A stretch of 64,000 bases of DNA, taken from contig NZ_CP121668.1 of assembly GCF_029714425.1 (NCBI RefSeq), positions 3,679,501 to 3,743,500 on the forward strand. Direction: 5' to 3'. The notes beneath the pieces are model-generated. The model searched no databases, was not told the origin of the DNA, and was given only the letters and a program-made list of their open reading frames with translations. How positions within the stretch are numbered: position 1 is the stretch's first letter; every line of letters begins with the position of its first letter. This DNA comes from Bradyrhizobium sp. CB2312. GTDB taxonomy: Bacteria > Pseudomonadota > Alphaproteobacteria > Rhizobiales > Xanthobacteraceae. A program made the position numbers and the translations under genes. Shown piece by piece: positions 8,906-18,422 of this stretch.

Positions 8906-9096
8906 GCTGCTGATCTCCGACAGAATATGGATCTGGTCGGCACGCCGGATTGCAATGCGGGCTCAGGCCCTCTCTACCGTGCGCGTGTCAGACCGTAACG
9001 CCGGCGGTCCCAAGATTCCCACGGTCTCACAGGACCCATCCAGTAACTCGAGGGTCCGCCGGCGCCCCATCCTGAGAGGATGGCCGCACATCATGC
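8906..9096 (-). ncRNA. Candidate bridge RNA region of the IS110 element
   Basis: The 190-base non-coding stretch upstream of the transposase is the place where IS110-group elements (such as IS621) encode their bridge RNA. It contains a perfect hairpin, CCATCC-TGAGA-GGATGG (9067–9083), and a longer imperfect pairing between cgccggcggtcc (8999–9010) and ggtccgccggcg (9053–9064). No covariance evidence is available; the call rests on position and foldability. Confidence 0.3.
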
Positions 9097-9175
9097 AATC
9101 CAGTACGCTGCGGCTTCTCGGTGAAGCACTGGCGTCTCGGAACTGGATCGCCCGGTCAAGCCGGGCGATGACACT
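9097..9175. repeat. Right piece of the interrupted palindromic repeat
   Basis: aatccagtacgctgcgg runs into a central region and then an arm reading aactggatcgcccggtcaag followed by ccgggcgatgac. The words atccagta and aactggat are near complements, and cccgg-tcaag-ccggg is itself a hairpin. The matching outer left arm is missing here, replaced by the insertion sequence end. Confidence 0.5.
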
Positions 9176-9227
9176 GAGTATGTAGCCGATGGCAGCGCCA
9201 TCCTGACGTGGCGGCGCATCCGCGCCC

Positions 9228-10946
9228 TCACTTCTCCGCCAGGTAAACCTCGCCCAGCAGCGACGAGTTCGACCACGGCACCTGCTTGTTCCTGGTGCTC
9301 GACACCACCTCGGCCCGCACCCGTGTCAGCATCTGCTGCACCTCCAGGCCTGCCGTGCCGATGTGGCGCGACAGCGCGGCGGAGAACGGCGAGTTGGCGC
9401 CTTCGCCGTCGAGCGCGACCTGGCCCGGTGCGGTGGCGAAGGCGATCAGCGTGCCGGCGCCCAGCGTCGCACCGGCACCCAGGCTCGTCGGCGCTGCGAG
9501 GCCCGAGGCGCCCTCGATGGCACGATTGGTGCCGGCGCTCGCCACCTGCTGAGCCATCGGATTGTTGCGACAGGCGTCGAAGATCAGGATGTTGGTGCGG
9601 ACCTGGTCGTCGAGGCCGGCCATGATCGTGTCCATATCGATCATCGCCTCCGTCATGTTCGTGCCCGGCTTGAGTTCGACGTCGACGGGAATGAGGTAGT
9701 TGCGGCCATCGACCTGCACGCCGTGGCCGGCATAGTAGACCAATGCGACCTGCGCCCGTGCCGCGTCACGCAAGAAGTCGCGCGTCATCTTCTGCATCGC
9801 GGCGCGGTCGAGGTCGACGCCCTCCGATACCGTGAAGCCGATGTCGCGCAAGCTCTTGGCGACGGCGCGCGCGTCGTTGGGCGGGTTGGGCAGCGCCTTG
9901 ACATGCGCATAGGCGCCGTTGCCGATGATCAGCGCCATGCGCGTGCCGCGAACCGCCGGAGCAGGCGAAGGGGCGGGTGCGGCAACGGTTTGCTGCGGAG
10001 CAGGGGCCGCCGCCGCCTGCGTTGCGGGTGAGGGCGCATCGCGCGGGATCGGCGCCGCTGCGTCCGTCACCAGCGACAGCCGCACCTTTGCGGTGGCCTG
10101 ATTGGCCTTGCTGACGGCATCGGAAGCCACGATCGCCAGCGTCGCGTTGTAGTCCTCGCGTGCGCGGGCGTAGTCGCCTTTCGCCTCATAGGCCAGCGCG
10201 CGATGGGTGTAGCCGGAGATCAGCACGCTGTTCGGCGGCGTCATGATGTTGACCGGCGGCTTCTCCTTGGCAAGCCGGATCGCCTCGCTGCCGTCGGCGA
10301 TGGCTCGATCGAGCTCGCCCTTGGCGCGCCAGATCGAGGTGCGGTTGATCAGCGGCTGCGGCAGCGTCGGATCGAGCCGGATCGCCTGGTTGATGTCGGC
10401 GAGCGCGCCGTCGAGATCGCCGAGCGCCTCTTTCGAGATGCCGCGGTTCTGGAACGAGAACGCCGATTTCGGATCGGCCTTGATGGCGGCATCGTAGTCG
10501 ACGATCGCCTTGGCATAATCGCGCTTGCCGCGCCAGGCATTGCCGCGATTGTGGAAGATGATTCCGCTTGGTGCGCCGAGCTTCAGCGCGTCGTCGAAAT
10601 CGGCGATCGCGATGTCGTAGTCGCCCTTGTCGTAATAGGCCGATCCCCGCAAATTATAGACGGCCTGGCTCGGCTTCAGCCGGATCGCTTCGGTGGCGTC
10701 CGCGATGACCTTGGCGTAGTCGCCCTTCTTGTTCCAGCCCACCGCGCGCCAGAAATAGACGGTCGCGAGCTGCTCGCCCTTGAACACCTTCAGGGCGATG
10801 ATCTTGGTGCAGGCGTCGACCATCTGGTCCGCCGGCGTGGTCTCGGTGGTGCAGAGCGGGCCAAGCTGGCTGCGCGCCTGCGCCAGCGCGGGTGCGGTCC
10901 AATGCGCGGCGGTGAGCAGGCAGAGTGCGGCGAGCAGGCGACGCAT
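9228..10946 (-). CDS. Secreted TPR–caspase-fold (peptidase C14) protein
   Basis: A 572-aa protein with a Sec signal peptide (residues 1–23, ending A-L-A-Q), about six tetratricopeptide-like repeats (residues 55–290: NLRGSAYYDKGDYDIAIADF, NRGNAWRGKRDYAKAIVDY and so on), an Ala/Pro-rich linker (295–335), and a caspase/metacaspase-like domain (336–560). Both catalytic residues are present: His408 in YYAGHG and Cys459 in IFDACRNNP, so it is probably an active cysteine peptidase. Substrate specificity is usually after Arg/Lys in bacterial homologues, but this is not readable here. Predicted to act in the periplasm or outside. It is transcribed alone, divergent from the HTH–methyltransferase gene. 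Targets are unknown. Confidence 0.85.
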   Translation of the reverse strand: MRRLLAALCLLTAAHWTAPALAQARSQLGPLCTTETTPADQMVDACTKIIALKVFKGEQLATVYFWRAVGWNKKGDYAKVIADATEAIRLKPSQAVYNLRGSAYYDKGDYDIAIADFDDALKLGAPSGIIFHNRGNAWRGKRDYAKAIVDYDAAIKADPKSAFSFQNRGISKEALGDLDGALADINQAIRLDPTLPQPLINRTSIWRAKGELDRAIADGSEAIRLAKEKPPVNIMTPPNSVLISGYTHRALAYEAKGDYARAREDYNATLAIVASDAVSKANQATAKVRLSLVTDAAAPIPRDAPSPATQAAAAPAPQQTVAAPAPSPAPAVRGTRMALIIGNGAYAHVKALPNPPNDARAVAKSLRDIGFTVSEGVDLDRAAMQKMTRDFLRDAARAQVALVYYAGHGVQVDGRNYLIPVDVELKPGTNMTEAMIDMDTIMAGLDDQVRTNILIFDACRNNPMAQQVASAGTNRAIEGASGLAAPTSLGAGATLGAGTLIAFATAPGQVALDGEGANSPFSAALSRHIGTAGLEVQQMLTRVRAEVVSSTRNKQVPWSNSSLLGEVYLAEK

Positions 10947-11112
10947 GGCGGTGGTCCCATGAGAGGAGAGGCGCTGGTTTGTTGCCCGGCGGTGCCCCGG
11001 GGTTCACGCGCTCGTCATTGGACGTGGAGTAAAGCAGGGCGGGCTATTCCCTCAGTGGGCAGAATTTGCTACGAGGTGGGGCCCAACGCCGCTGCCCACC
11101 GACTTCCCACCG

Positions 11113-12468
11113 ATGAAAAACGACGAAATCCTGAGCCAGATCACCGAGTTCTGCCGCAAGGCGGACATGGCGGAATCGACCTTTGGCCGCCGCGCGGTGA
11201 ACGATGGGAAGCTCGTGCATCGCCTGCGCGAGGGCAAACGCATCACCATCGACACACTGGAGCGGATCCAGGCCTATATCGCGGCATCGACGACCGGCGG
11301 CCTGCCGCCGCCGCGGGGCCTCCAGGTGCCGCCGGAAAAGCGCGATCCGCGCGGCAATTTCCGCTTCTTCGAGAACCGGCAGAAATATTTGCTGTTCGTC
11401 CATACCTGCAGCGAGAAGCGGGTGATCGCCGACCGCGTGGCGCTGGAGCTCTCCACCATCCATCCGCGTCCGCCGGCGCTGCGCATCTTCGATGCAGGCG
11501 TCGGCGACGGCACGGTGCTGGCGCGGGTGCTGCGCGCGACGCATCAGCGCTACCCGCACATGCCGTTCTATGTCGCCGGCAAGGAGCTGAGCCTCGAGGA
11601 TCTGCGCCTGACGCTGGAGAAGGTGCCGGACCGCATTTTCGAGCATCCGGCGTCGGTGTTTGTCTTCACCAACATGTTCTACTCGGAGGCGCCCTGGCTG
11701 ACGCCGGCGTCGCCCGCGGCGGCCGCCGCCACCGTCTGGCACGAGGTCCCGCTGAGGGGCGCTTCATCGGGCGAGTTCGAGCAGCAGATCGCCGAGCTCA
11801 GGCCGTTCCTGGAGCAGAACTGGCGCGCCGCGATCAGCCCCCGCACGGCCATGCCGCTCTATGAGCGGCCCGTCGTCCTCGTGCTCTATCGCGAGGATCA
11901 CCGGTTCCTGCTGGATTCGGCCATTCCACGCCCGGGCCAGACCGAGGCTAATTTCGACCTCGTCATCGCCTCCCAGCCCTACCGCGCCCTGTCCTCGGTC
12001 AATTTCCGGGCAAAACGGATCATTGCGCCCCTGGCGCGGGCACTTCGCCCGGGTGGGAGGCTGATCGGAATCCACTCTCACGGTCAAGATCCGGGCATGG
12101 AAATGATCCAGGCGATCTGGCCCGGAGAAAACCCTTTCGCGGTCAGCCGCCATGAGATATTGCGCGCGGTTAAGTATGAGCTCGGATCGTTGGGCCGCGA
12201 CCTAAATTTTAATGCTTATGCGGACAACCGCTCGATCTTCAGGTATGATATGGAAGCGCTGCCCAACGAGGTAACGGGCTCCATCGGAACCTCGACGGCC
12301 TTTGCAGCGTGGAACGCGGCGGTGTATGTGGCGCAGATCGAGGACGACCGATTGACAGAAATGACTCAAAACGGCCGCACTCTGGATGCCGCCCGGGACG
12401 TGCTGCGCAAGTACAACGGGCTCTGGTTTCTCGACGAATCCTACGTCATCTCGCGACGGCGTGATTGA
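11113..12468 (+). CDS. HTH domain–SAM methyltransferase-like protein upstream of metK
   Basis: A 451-aa protein. Residues 1–60 look like a Cro/XRE-type helix-turn-helix segment (ILSQITEFCRKADMAESTFG…VNDGKLVHRLREG…TIDTLERI). The region after about residue 110 is a Rossmann methyltransferase-like domain with motif I IFDAGVGDGTVLARVL and a later DLVIASQPYRAL strand, followed by LARALRPGGRLIGIHSHG, as in class I SAM methyltransferases. No signal peptide or membrane segment. It is 65 bases upstream of metK in the same direction, so it may sense or consume SAM, or regulate the SAM genes; this is inference. The substrate is unknown. Confidence 0.65.
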   Translation: MKNDEILSQITEFCRKADMAESTFGRRAVNDGKLVHRLREGKRITIDTLERIQAYIAASTTGGLPPPRGLQVPPEKRDPRGNFRFFENRQKYLLFVHTCSEKRVIADRVALELSTIHPRPPALRIFDAGVGDGTVLARVLRATHQRYPHMPFYVAGKELSLEDLRLTLEKVPDRIFEHPASVFVFTNMFYSEAPWLTPASPAAAAATVWHEVPLRGASSGEFEQQIAELRPFLEQNWRAAISPRTAMPLYERPVVLVLYREDHRFLLDSAIPRPGQTEANFDLVIASQPYRALSSVNFRAKRIIAPLARALRPGGRLIGIHSHGQDPGMEMIQAIWPGENPFAVSRHEILRAVKYELGSLGRDLNFNAYADNRSIFRYDMEALPNEVTGSIGTSTAFAAWNAAVYVAQIEDDRLTEMTQNGRTLDAARDVLRKYNGLWFLDESYVISRRRD

Positions 12469-12497
12469 CATAATCCAAGTCTAAACATCGCAAACAC

Positions 12498-12529
12498 CCG
12501 CTAGCTTAGCGGCGGCGGAACAAGGGGTT
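12498..12529 (+). promoter_or_regulatory. Leader hairpin before metK
   Basis: CCGCTA-GCT-TAGCGG (12498–12512) is a perfect 6-bp stem with a 3-base loop, immediately followed by the probable Shine–Dalgarno aaggggtt (12522–12529) and the ATG at 12534. It could modulate translation of metK. It does not match the SAM-II or SAM/SAH riboswitch consensus that I know. Confidence 0.35.
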
Positions 12530-12533
12530 ACTG

Positions 12534-13730
<1,197 letters not shown>

Positions 13731-13739
13731 GTCACTTGC

Positions 13740-13831
13740 GTCATTCCGGGGCGCCGCGACAGCGGCGAACCCGGAATCTCGAACCTTACGGATTCCGGGT
13801 TCGCTCGTTTCAAGAGCGCCCCGGAATGACG
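13740..13831. repeat. Palindromic intergenic repeat ('tcattcc-ggggcgc' family), copy 2
   Basis: gtcattccggggcgccgcg pairs with gcgccccggaatgac, and gaacccggaatct with gattccgggttcg, giving a long hairpin in the gap between metK and ahcY. It is the same family as 3144–3235. It may separate expression of the two genes. Confidence 0.85.
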
Positions 13832-13854
13832 AGCCAAACAAACAGGAACCCCCT

Positions 13855-15276
13855 ATGAACGCGAAGCCCGGCTTCACTGATTACATCGTCAAGGACATCT
13901 CTCTCGCCGATTTCGGCCGCAAGGAGCTCTCGCTGGCCGAGACAGAGATGCCCGGCCTGATGGCCACCCGCGAGGAGTTCGGCCCGAAGCAGCCGCTGAA
14001 GGGCGCGCGCATCGCCGGCTCGCTGCACATGACGATCCAGACCGGCGTGCTGATCGAAACGCTGGCAGCACTCGGCGCCGACATCCGCTGGGTCTCCTGC
14101 AACATCTATTCGACGCAGGATCACGCCGCCGCCGCGATCGCCGCTGCCGGCATTCCCGTCTTCGCCGTCAAGGGCGAGACGCTGAAGGATTACTGGGACT
14201 ACACCGCAAAGCTGTTCGACTGGCACGGCGGCGGTCATCCGAACATGATCCTCGATGACGGCGGCGACGCCACCATGTACGTCCATCTCGGTCTGCGCGC
14301 CGAGAACGGCGACACCGCCTTCCTCGACAAGCCCGGCTCAGAGGAAGAGGAAGTCTTCTTCGCGCTGCTGAAGAAGCAGCTCAAGGAAAAGCCGAAGGGC
14401 TACTTCGCCGCCATCGCCAACAGCATCAAGGGCGTGTCCGAAGAGACCACCACGGGCGTGCATCGTCTCTATGACATGCAGAAGGCCGGCACGCTGCTGT
14501 GGCCCGCCATCAACGTCAACGACAGCGTCACCAAGTCCAAGTTCGACAACCTCTATGGCTGCCGTGAATCGCTGGTCGACGGCATCCGCCGCGGCACCGA
14601 CGTGATGATGTCGGGCAAGGTCGCGATGGTCGCGGGCTTCGGCGACGTCGGCAAGGGTTCGGCCGCCTCGCTGCGTCAGGCCGGCTGCCGCGTGATGGTC
14701 TCGGAAGTCGATCCGATCTGCGCGCTGCAGGCCGCGATGGAAGGCTACGAGGTTGTGACCATGGAAGACGCCGCGCCCCGCGCCGACATCTTCGTCACCG
14801 CCACCGGCAACAAGGACATCATCACCATCGAGCACATGCGCGCGATGAAGGATCGCGCCATCGTCTGCAACATTGGCCACTTCGACAACGAGATCCAGAT
14901 CGCGGGTCTGCGTAACCTGAAGTGGACCAACATCAAGCCGCAGGTCGACGAGATCGAGTTCCCCGACAAGCACCGCATCATCCTGCTGTCGGAAGGCCGG
15001 CTCGTGAACCTCGGCAACGCGATGGGCCATCCGTCCTTCGTGATGTCGGCGTCCTTCACCAACCAGACGCTGGCGCAGATCGAGCTGTTCGCCAACAACA
15101 AGGACGGCAAATACAAGAAGGAAGTCTACGTGCTGCCGAAGTCGCTCGACGAGAAGGTCGCGCGCCTGCACCTCGCCAAGATCGGCGTCAAGCTCACCGA
15201 GCTGCGCAAGGATCAGGCCGACTATATCGGTGTGAAGCAGGAAGGCCCGTACAAGTCGGACCACTACCGCTACTGA
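13855..15276 (+). CDS. ahcY: Adenosylhomocysteinase AhcY
   Basis: A 473-aa NAD-dependent enzyme that hydrolyses S-adenosylhomocysteine to adenosine and homocysteine, removing the product inhibitor of methyltransferases. Visible features: [14 protein letters not shown] near residue 83, the NAD-binding glycine loop [17 protein letters not shown] near residue 262, and the C-terminal SDHYRY that is the hallmark of the family. ATG 13855 was chosen because the frame upstream belongs to the repeat and metK. The start follows an aggaacc ribosome site. No riboswitch fold is seen upstream. Confidence 0.97.
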   Translation: MNAKPGFTDYIVKDISLADFGRKELSLAETEMPGLMATREEFGPKQPLKGARIAGSLHMTIQTGVLIETLAALGADIRWVSCNIYSTQDHAAAAIAAAGIPVFAVKGETLKDYWDYTAKLFDWHGGGHPNMILDDGGDATMYVHLGLRAENGDTAFLDKPGSEEEEVFFALLKKQLKEKPKGYFAAIANSIKGVSEETTTGVHRLYDMQKAGTLLWPAINVNDSVTKSKFDNLYGCRESLVDGIRRGTDVMMSGKVAMVAGFGDVGKGSAASLRQAGCRVMVSEVDPICALQAAMEGYEVVTMEDAAPRADIFVTATGNKDIITIEHMRAMKDRAIVCNIGHFDNEIQIAGLRNLKWTNIKPQVDEIEFPDKHRIILLSEGRLVNLGNAMGHPSFVMSASFTNQTLAQIELFANNKDGKYKKEVYVLPKSLDEKVARLHLAKIGVKLTELRKDQADYIGVKQEGPYKSDHYRY

Positions 15277-15302
15277 GCCACAGGTTCAGCCGACCATCGA
15301 CG

Positions 15303-15330
15303 CGAAGCCCCGGAGCGATCCGGGGCTTCG
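15303..15330 (+). terminator. Hairpin terminator after ahcY
   Basis: Arms cgaagccccgga and tccggggcttcg pair perfectly (12 bp) around a gcga loop, followed by ttgttt. The position 26 bases past the ahcY stop fits an intrinsic terminator with a weak T-tract. Confidence 0.75.
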
Positions 15331-15436
15331 TTGTTTCGGCGCACGGAATTCAACTCGCTTTGCAGTTGCAGCACGGCTGATTGCCAATTGACGGTCCGCA
15401 GCCGCAGGCGGACAATCCTCCTCGGCGGAGGAAACC

Positions 15437-16897
15437 ATGCAACCAGAACATTTCGACGTGCTCATCGTCGGCGCCGGGCTATCAGGCATCGGCGCGGGCT
15501 ATCATCTGCAAACGAAATGCCCGACCAAGAGCTACGTCATCCTGGAGGGCCGCGACTGCATCGGCGGTACCTGGGATCTGTTTCGCTATCCCGGCATCCG
15601 ATCCGACAGTGACATGTTCACGCTCGGCTATTCCTTCAAGCCGTGGACCGATCCGAAGGCGATCGCGGACGGGCCGCAGATCCTGAACTATGTGCGCGAG
15701 GCCGCAGCCGAGAACGGTATCGAGAAGCACATCCGCTTCCGCCATCGCGTCAAGCGCGCGGCGTGGTCGACGCCGGATGCACGCTGGACCATCGAGGCCG
15801 AGCGCATCACGGGTGAGGGCGCGACCGAGCTGGTGCGCTTCACCTGCAATTTCCTGTTCATGTGCTCGGGCTATTACAAGTACGAGGCGGGCTACACCCC
15901 CGAATTCAAAGGCGTTGCGGATTTCGCCGGACGCATCGTCCATCCGCAGAAATGGACCGAGGACATCGATTACGCGGGCAAGCGCGTCGTCGTGATCGGC
16001 TCGGGCGCGACCGCGGTGACGCTGGTGCCGGAGCTTACCAAGAAGGCGGCGCAGGTCACCATGCTCCAGCGCTCGCCGACCTATGTGGTGTCGCGTCCGG
16101 CGCAGGACCCCGTCGCGAACAAGCTGCGGCGCAATCTGCCGACGCGGCTGGCCTATCATGTCATCCGCTGGCGCAACGTGATGTGGGGGATGTTCTTCTT
16201 CCAGCTCAGCCGGCGCCGGCCTGCGAAGGTGAAGGACCTCATCCTCAAGGGCGTGCAAATGGCACTTGGGCCCGACTACGACGTCGCGACCCATTTCACG
16301 CCGCGCTACAATCCCTGGGACCAGCGGCTGTGCCTCGTGCCCGACGGCGACCTCTTCAAGGCGATCCGCGAAAAACGCGCCGCCGTCGTCACCAATGAGA
16401 TCGACACCTTCACCCGCGACGGCATCCGCCTCAGGGACGGCAGCGAGCTCGCCGCGGACATCATCGTGACGGCGACGGGGCTGGTGCTCCAGGCCGTCGG
16501 CGGCCTCGAGGTCAGCGTCGACGGCCGCGTGGTCGATTTCGCCAACACACTGACCTACAAGGGCATGATGTATGCCGACGTGCCGAACATGGCCTCGGCC
16601 TTCGGCTACACCAATGCGTCGTGGACGCTGAAATGCGATCTCACCTGCGAATATGTCTGCCGTCTCATCAACTACATGGACCGGCACAATTTCCGCCAGT
16701 GCATGCCGCACAATGACGACCCTGATATCACCGCGCAGCCCTCGCTCGATTTCACCTCGGGCTATGTCCAGCGCTCGATCGCAAAAATGCCGAAGCAGGG
16801 TTCGAAGCGGCCATGGCGGCTGTATCAGAACTACGCGCTCGACATCGTCTCCCTGCGCTTTGGCCGGATCGACGACGGCGTGATGCAGTATTCCTGA
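15437..16897 (+). CDS. Baeyer–Villiger-type flavin-dependent monooxygenase
   Basis: A 486-aa FAD/NADPH enzyme. The FAD-binding GAGLSGIG is at residues 12–19, a second Rossmann motif GSGATAVT (about 190) binds NADPH, and between them FAGRIVHPQKWTE matches the FxGxxxHxxxW fingerprint of Baeyer–Villiger and related class B monooxygenases. Such enzymes insert oxygen next to carbonyls or oxidise N/S atoms. The substrate is unknown. It is convergent with the MFS operon. A terminator at 15303 isolates it from ahcY. Confidence 0.85.
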   Translation: MQPEHFDVLIVGAGLSGIGAGYHLQTKCPTKSYVILEGRDCIGGTWDLFRYPGIRSDSDMFTLGYSFKPWTDPKAIADGPQILNYVREAAAENGIEKHIRFRHRVKRAAWSTPDARWTIEAERITGEGATELVRFTCNFLFMCSGYYKYEAGYTPEFKGVADFAGRIVHPQKWTEDIDYAGKRVVVIGSGATAVTLVPELTKKAAQVTMLQRSPTYVVSRPAQDPVANKLRRNLPTRLAYHVIRWRNVMWGMFFFQLSRRRPAKVKDLILKGVQMALGPDYDVATHFTPRYNPWDQRLCLVPDGDLFKAIREKRAAVVTNEIDTFTRDGIRLRDGSELAADIIVTATGLVLQAVGGLEVSVDGRVVDFANTLTYKGMMYADVPNMASAFGYTNASWTLKCDLTCEYVCRLINYMDRHNFRQCMPHNDDPDITAQPSLDFTSGYVQRSIAKMPKQGSKRPWRLYQNYALDIVSLRFGRIDDGVMQYS

Positions 16898-16915
16898 TCG
16901 CGCCGCCGCCTGCTT

Positions 16916-18139
16916 CTATGCTTTGCGCGTGATGAGCGCGAGGCCAAGGTCGATCGCGAGCGCTACCATCACGGCGCCGCCGCCGAGACCGAACAGCACG
17001 AGATAGTCGCCGCCGGTCTGCGCGTAGATCCAGGAGAAGCCGTAGGCTGCTGCTGCCTGGAACAGTGCAAAGCTGGTGGTAGCATGGCTCCACGTCGCGC
17101 GCTGCTGCTCGGTGGAGTGCGGCACGAGCTCATGGATGCGACCGAGCACGAGGGGCACAATGCCGGGCGTGAAGCCGCCGACCACCACACTCGACACGAT
17201 CAGCGAGAGCGGCGCGGTGCTGACGGTCGGCAGCAGCACAGCGGCCGCTTCGATCAGGAATGCCGCGCGCAAGGCCGGACCAAAACCCGAACGATCGCCG
17301 AGATGGCCGGTGACGAGCGGGCCGACGATGGCGCCGAGGCCGTACAGCACCCAATAGCGAGAGCCCGCGGCAATGCCCTGGCCGAGGCCGCGCGCAACGA
17401 AATCGACGATGAAGACCATGTGCGGCACCAAGGCCACCGCATTGAGGCCGTATTGGGCCAGCAGGGCGCGGGCCGCGGGCGAGGCGCGATGGTGCCTTGC
17501 TTGATGCGAAGGTGCAGCATCGGCCTTGGCTTCCGCAGGCCAGTTCCACCAGCTCGCGAGGGTGAGGAGCGCCGAAAGCACGCCGAGACCATACCAGCTC
17601 TGCTGCAAACCCTGTTGCAGCAACAGCGGCACCAGCGTGCCAGATGCGGCGACGCCGAGGCCAACCCCCGCGAAGATCACGCCGCCGACAATTCCGCGCC
17701 GCGCAGCTGAGGTGTGGGGCAGAATGACAGAGGCGGCCAGCACCATGATGATGCCGCCGGTCAGGCCAGACAGGAAGCGCCAGGCGAAGAACCAGGTGAA
17801 CGATACCGGCGTTGCGCTGGCGAAAAAGGAGAGGGTCGCGAGCAGCATCATCGCCCGCAGCGCGCGGACTGCGCCGATGCGTGCAGCCACAGCTCGCGCC
17901 GTGAGCGCGCCGGCGAGATAGCCTGCGAGGTTCGCTGCACCGAGATAGACGACGTCGGAGGCGCTGAACCACTTTGCCGCGATCAGGGCCGGGATGAGGG
18001 GCGTGTAGGAAAAGCGGGCGAGACCAAGCCCGACCAGCGATGCGGACAAGCCCGCCACCGCGTATCGCCACGTCGCTTGCGACGCTGATCCCGGCTGCTG
18101 ATGCAGCCGGGTCTCCATGTGTTGCTTCGTATGTGTCAT
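16916..18139 (-). CDS. MFS transporter, YbfB/YjiJ type
   Basis: A 407-aa inner-membrane protein with about twelve hydrophobic segments. The opening after a 25-residue polar tail, GLSASLVGLGLARFSYTPLIPALI, is typical of YbfB/YjiJ-family MFS permeases, whose substrates are mostly unassigned. It is probably the last gene of an operon with the SDR and tautomerase genes (30-base gap to the tautomerase stop). It could export a compound handled by these enzymes; that is inference. Confidence 0.8.
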   Translation of the reverse strand: MTHTKQHMETRLHQQPGSASQATWRYAVAGLSASLVGLGLARFSYTPLIPALIAAKWFSASDVVYLGAANLAGYLAGALTARAVAARIGAVRALRAMMLLATLSFFASATPVSFTWFFAWRFLSGLTGGIIMVLAASVILPHTSAARRGIVGGVIFAGVGLGVAASGTLVPLLLQQGLQQSWYGLGVLSALLTLASWWNWPAEAKADAAPSHQARHHRASPAARALLAQYGLNAVALVPHMVFIVDFVARGLGQGIAAGSRYWVLYGLGAIVGPLVTGHLGDRSGFGPALRAAFLIEAAAVLLPTVSTAPLSLIVSSVVVGGFTPGIVPLVLGRIHELVPHSTEQQRATWSHATTSFALFQAAAAYGFSWIYAQTGGDYLVLFGLGGGAVMVALAIDLGLALITRKA

Positions 18140-18169
18140 GTCATCCTCTTGCGCAAAACGGCGCGCGCA

Positions 18170-18406
18170 TCATCCGGTCCGGGCAGCGCGGCGGCGCCGG
18201 AATTCCAGCGCGGGCAGGCCGCCCCACCCCCAATTGTCGGTGTCGACTTCCTCGATCACGACGAAAGTGGACTCGAGCTGTTTGCCGAGCACGTCGCGCA
18301 GGAGCTCGCTCGAACCCTTGATCAGCGCCGCCTTCTCCTCCGCCGTGAGCGATGCCGCTCCCGGCGTCGTTCCTTCGCGGGTCACTTGAATGGTCACGAT
18401 GGGCAT
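18170..18406 (-). CDS. 4-oxalocrotonate tautomerase-family protein
   Basis: A 78-aa protein beginning MPIVTIQVTREG. After removal of the initiator Met the N-terminal Pro would be the catalytic base that defines the tautomerase superfamily (4-OT, MIF). It continues with LTAEEKAALIKGSSELLRDVLGK and FVVIEEVDTDNWGWGG, as in the family. The ATG at 18406 follows an aggag ribosome site (on the minus strand) and is much better than the longer open frame running into the SDR gene. It sits 16 bases downstream of the SDR gene stop in the same operon. The substrate is unknown. Confidence 0.85.
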   Translation of the reverse strand: MPIVTIQVTREGTTPGAASLTAEEKAALIKGSSELLRDVLGKQLESTFVVIEEVDTDNWGWGGLPALEFRRRRAARTG

Positions 18407-18422
18407 CGCGCCTCTCCTCCGC

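Larger units (their letters stand above)
7815..9096 (-). mobile_element. IS110-family insertion sequence (ends inferred)
   Basis: The element holds one transposase gene (7955–8905, minus), about 140 bases beyond its stop and about 190 bases before its start. The ends are placed where flanking sequence rejoins: 'ggggaatc' (7807–7814) on the left and 'aatccagta' (9097–9105) on the right give a continuous palindromic repeat if the element is removed. No target duplication beyond the shared 'aatc' is expected, as is normal for IS110. The left end contains an 11-bp inverted repeat, ccggtcaaggc (7870–7880) and gccttgaccgg (7905–7915). Boundaries are uncertain by a few bases. Confidence 0.6.

Noticed and set aside
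12470..12533. A SAM-II or SAM/SAH riboswitch before metK
   Set aside because: The conserved sequence and pseudoknot elements of those classes are not found. Only a simple hairpin by the ribosome site is seen.
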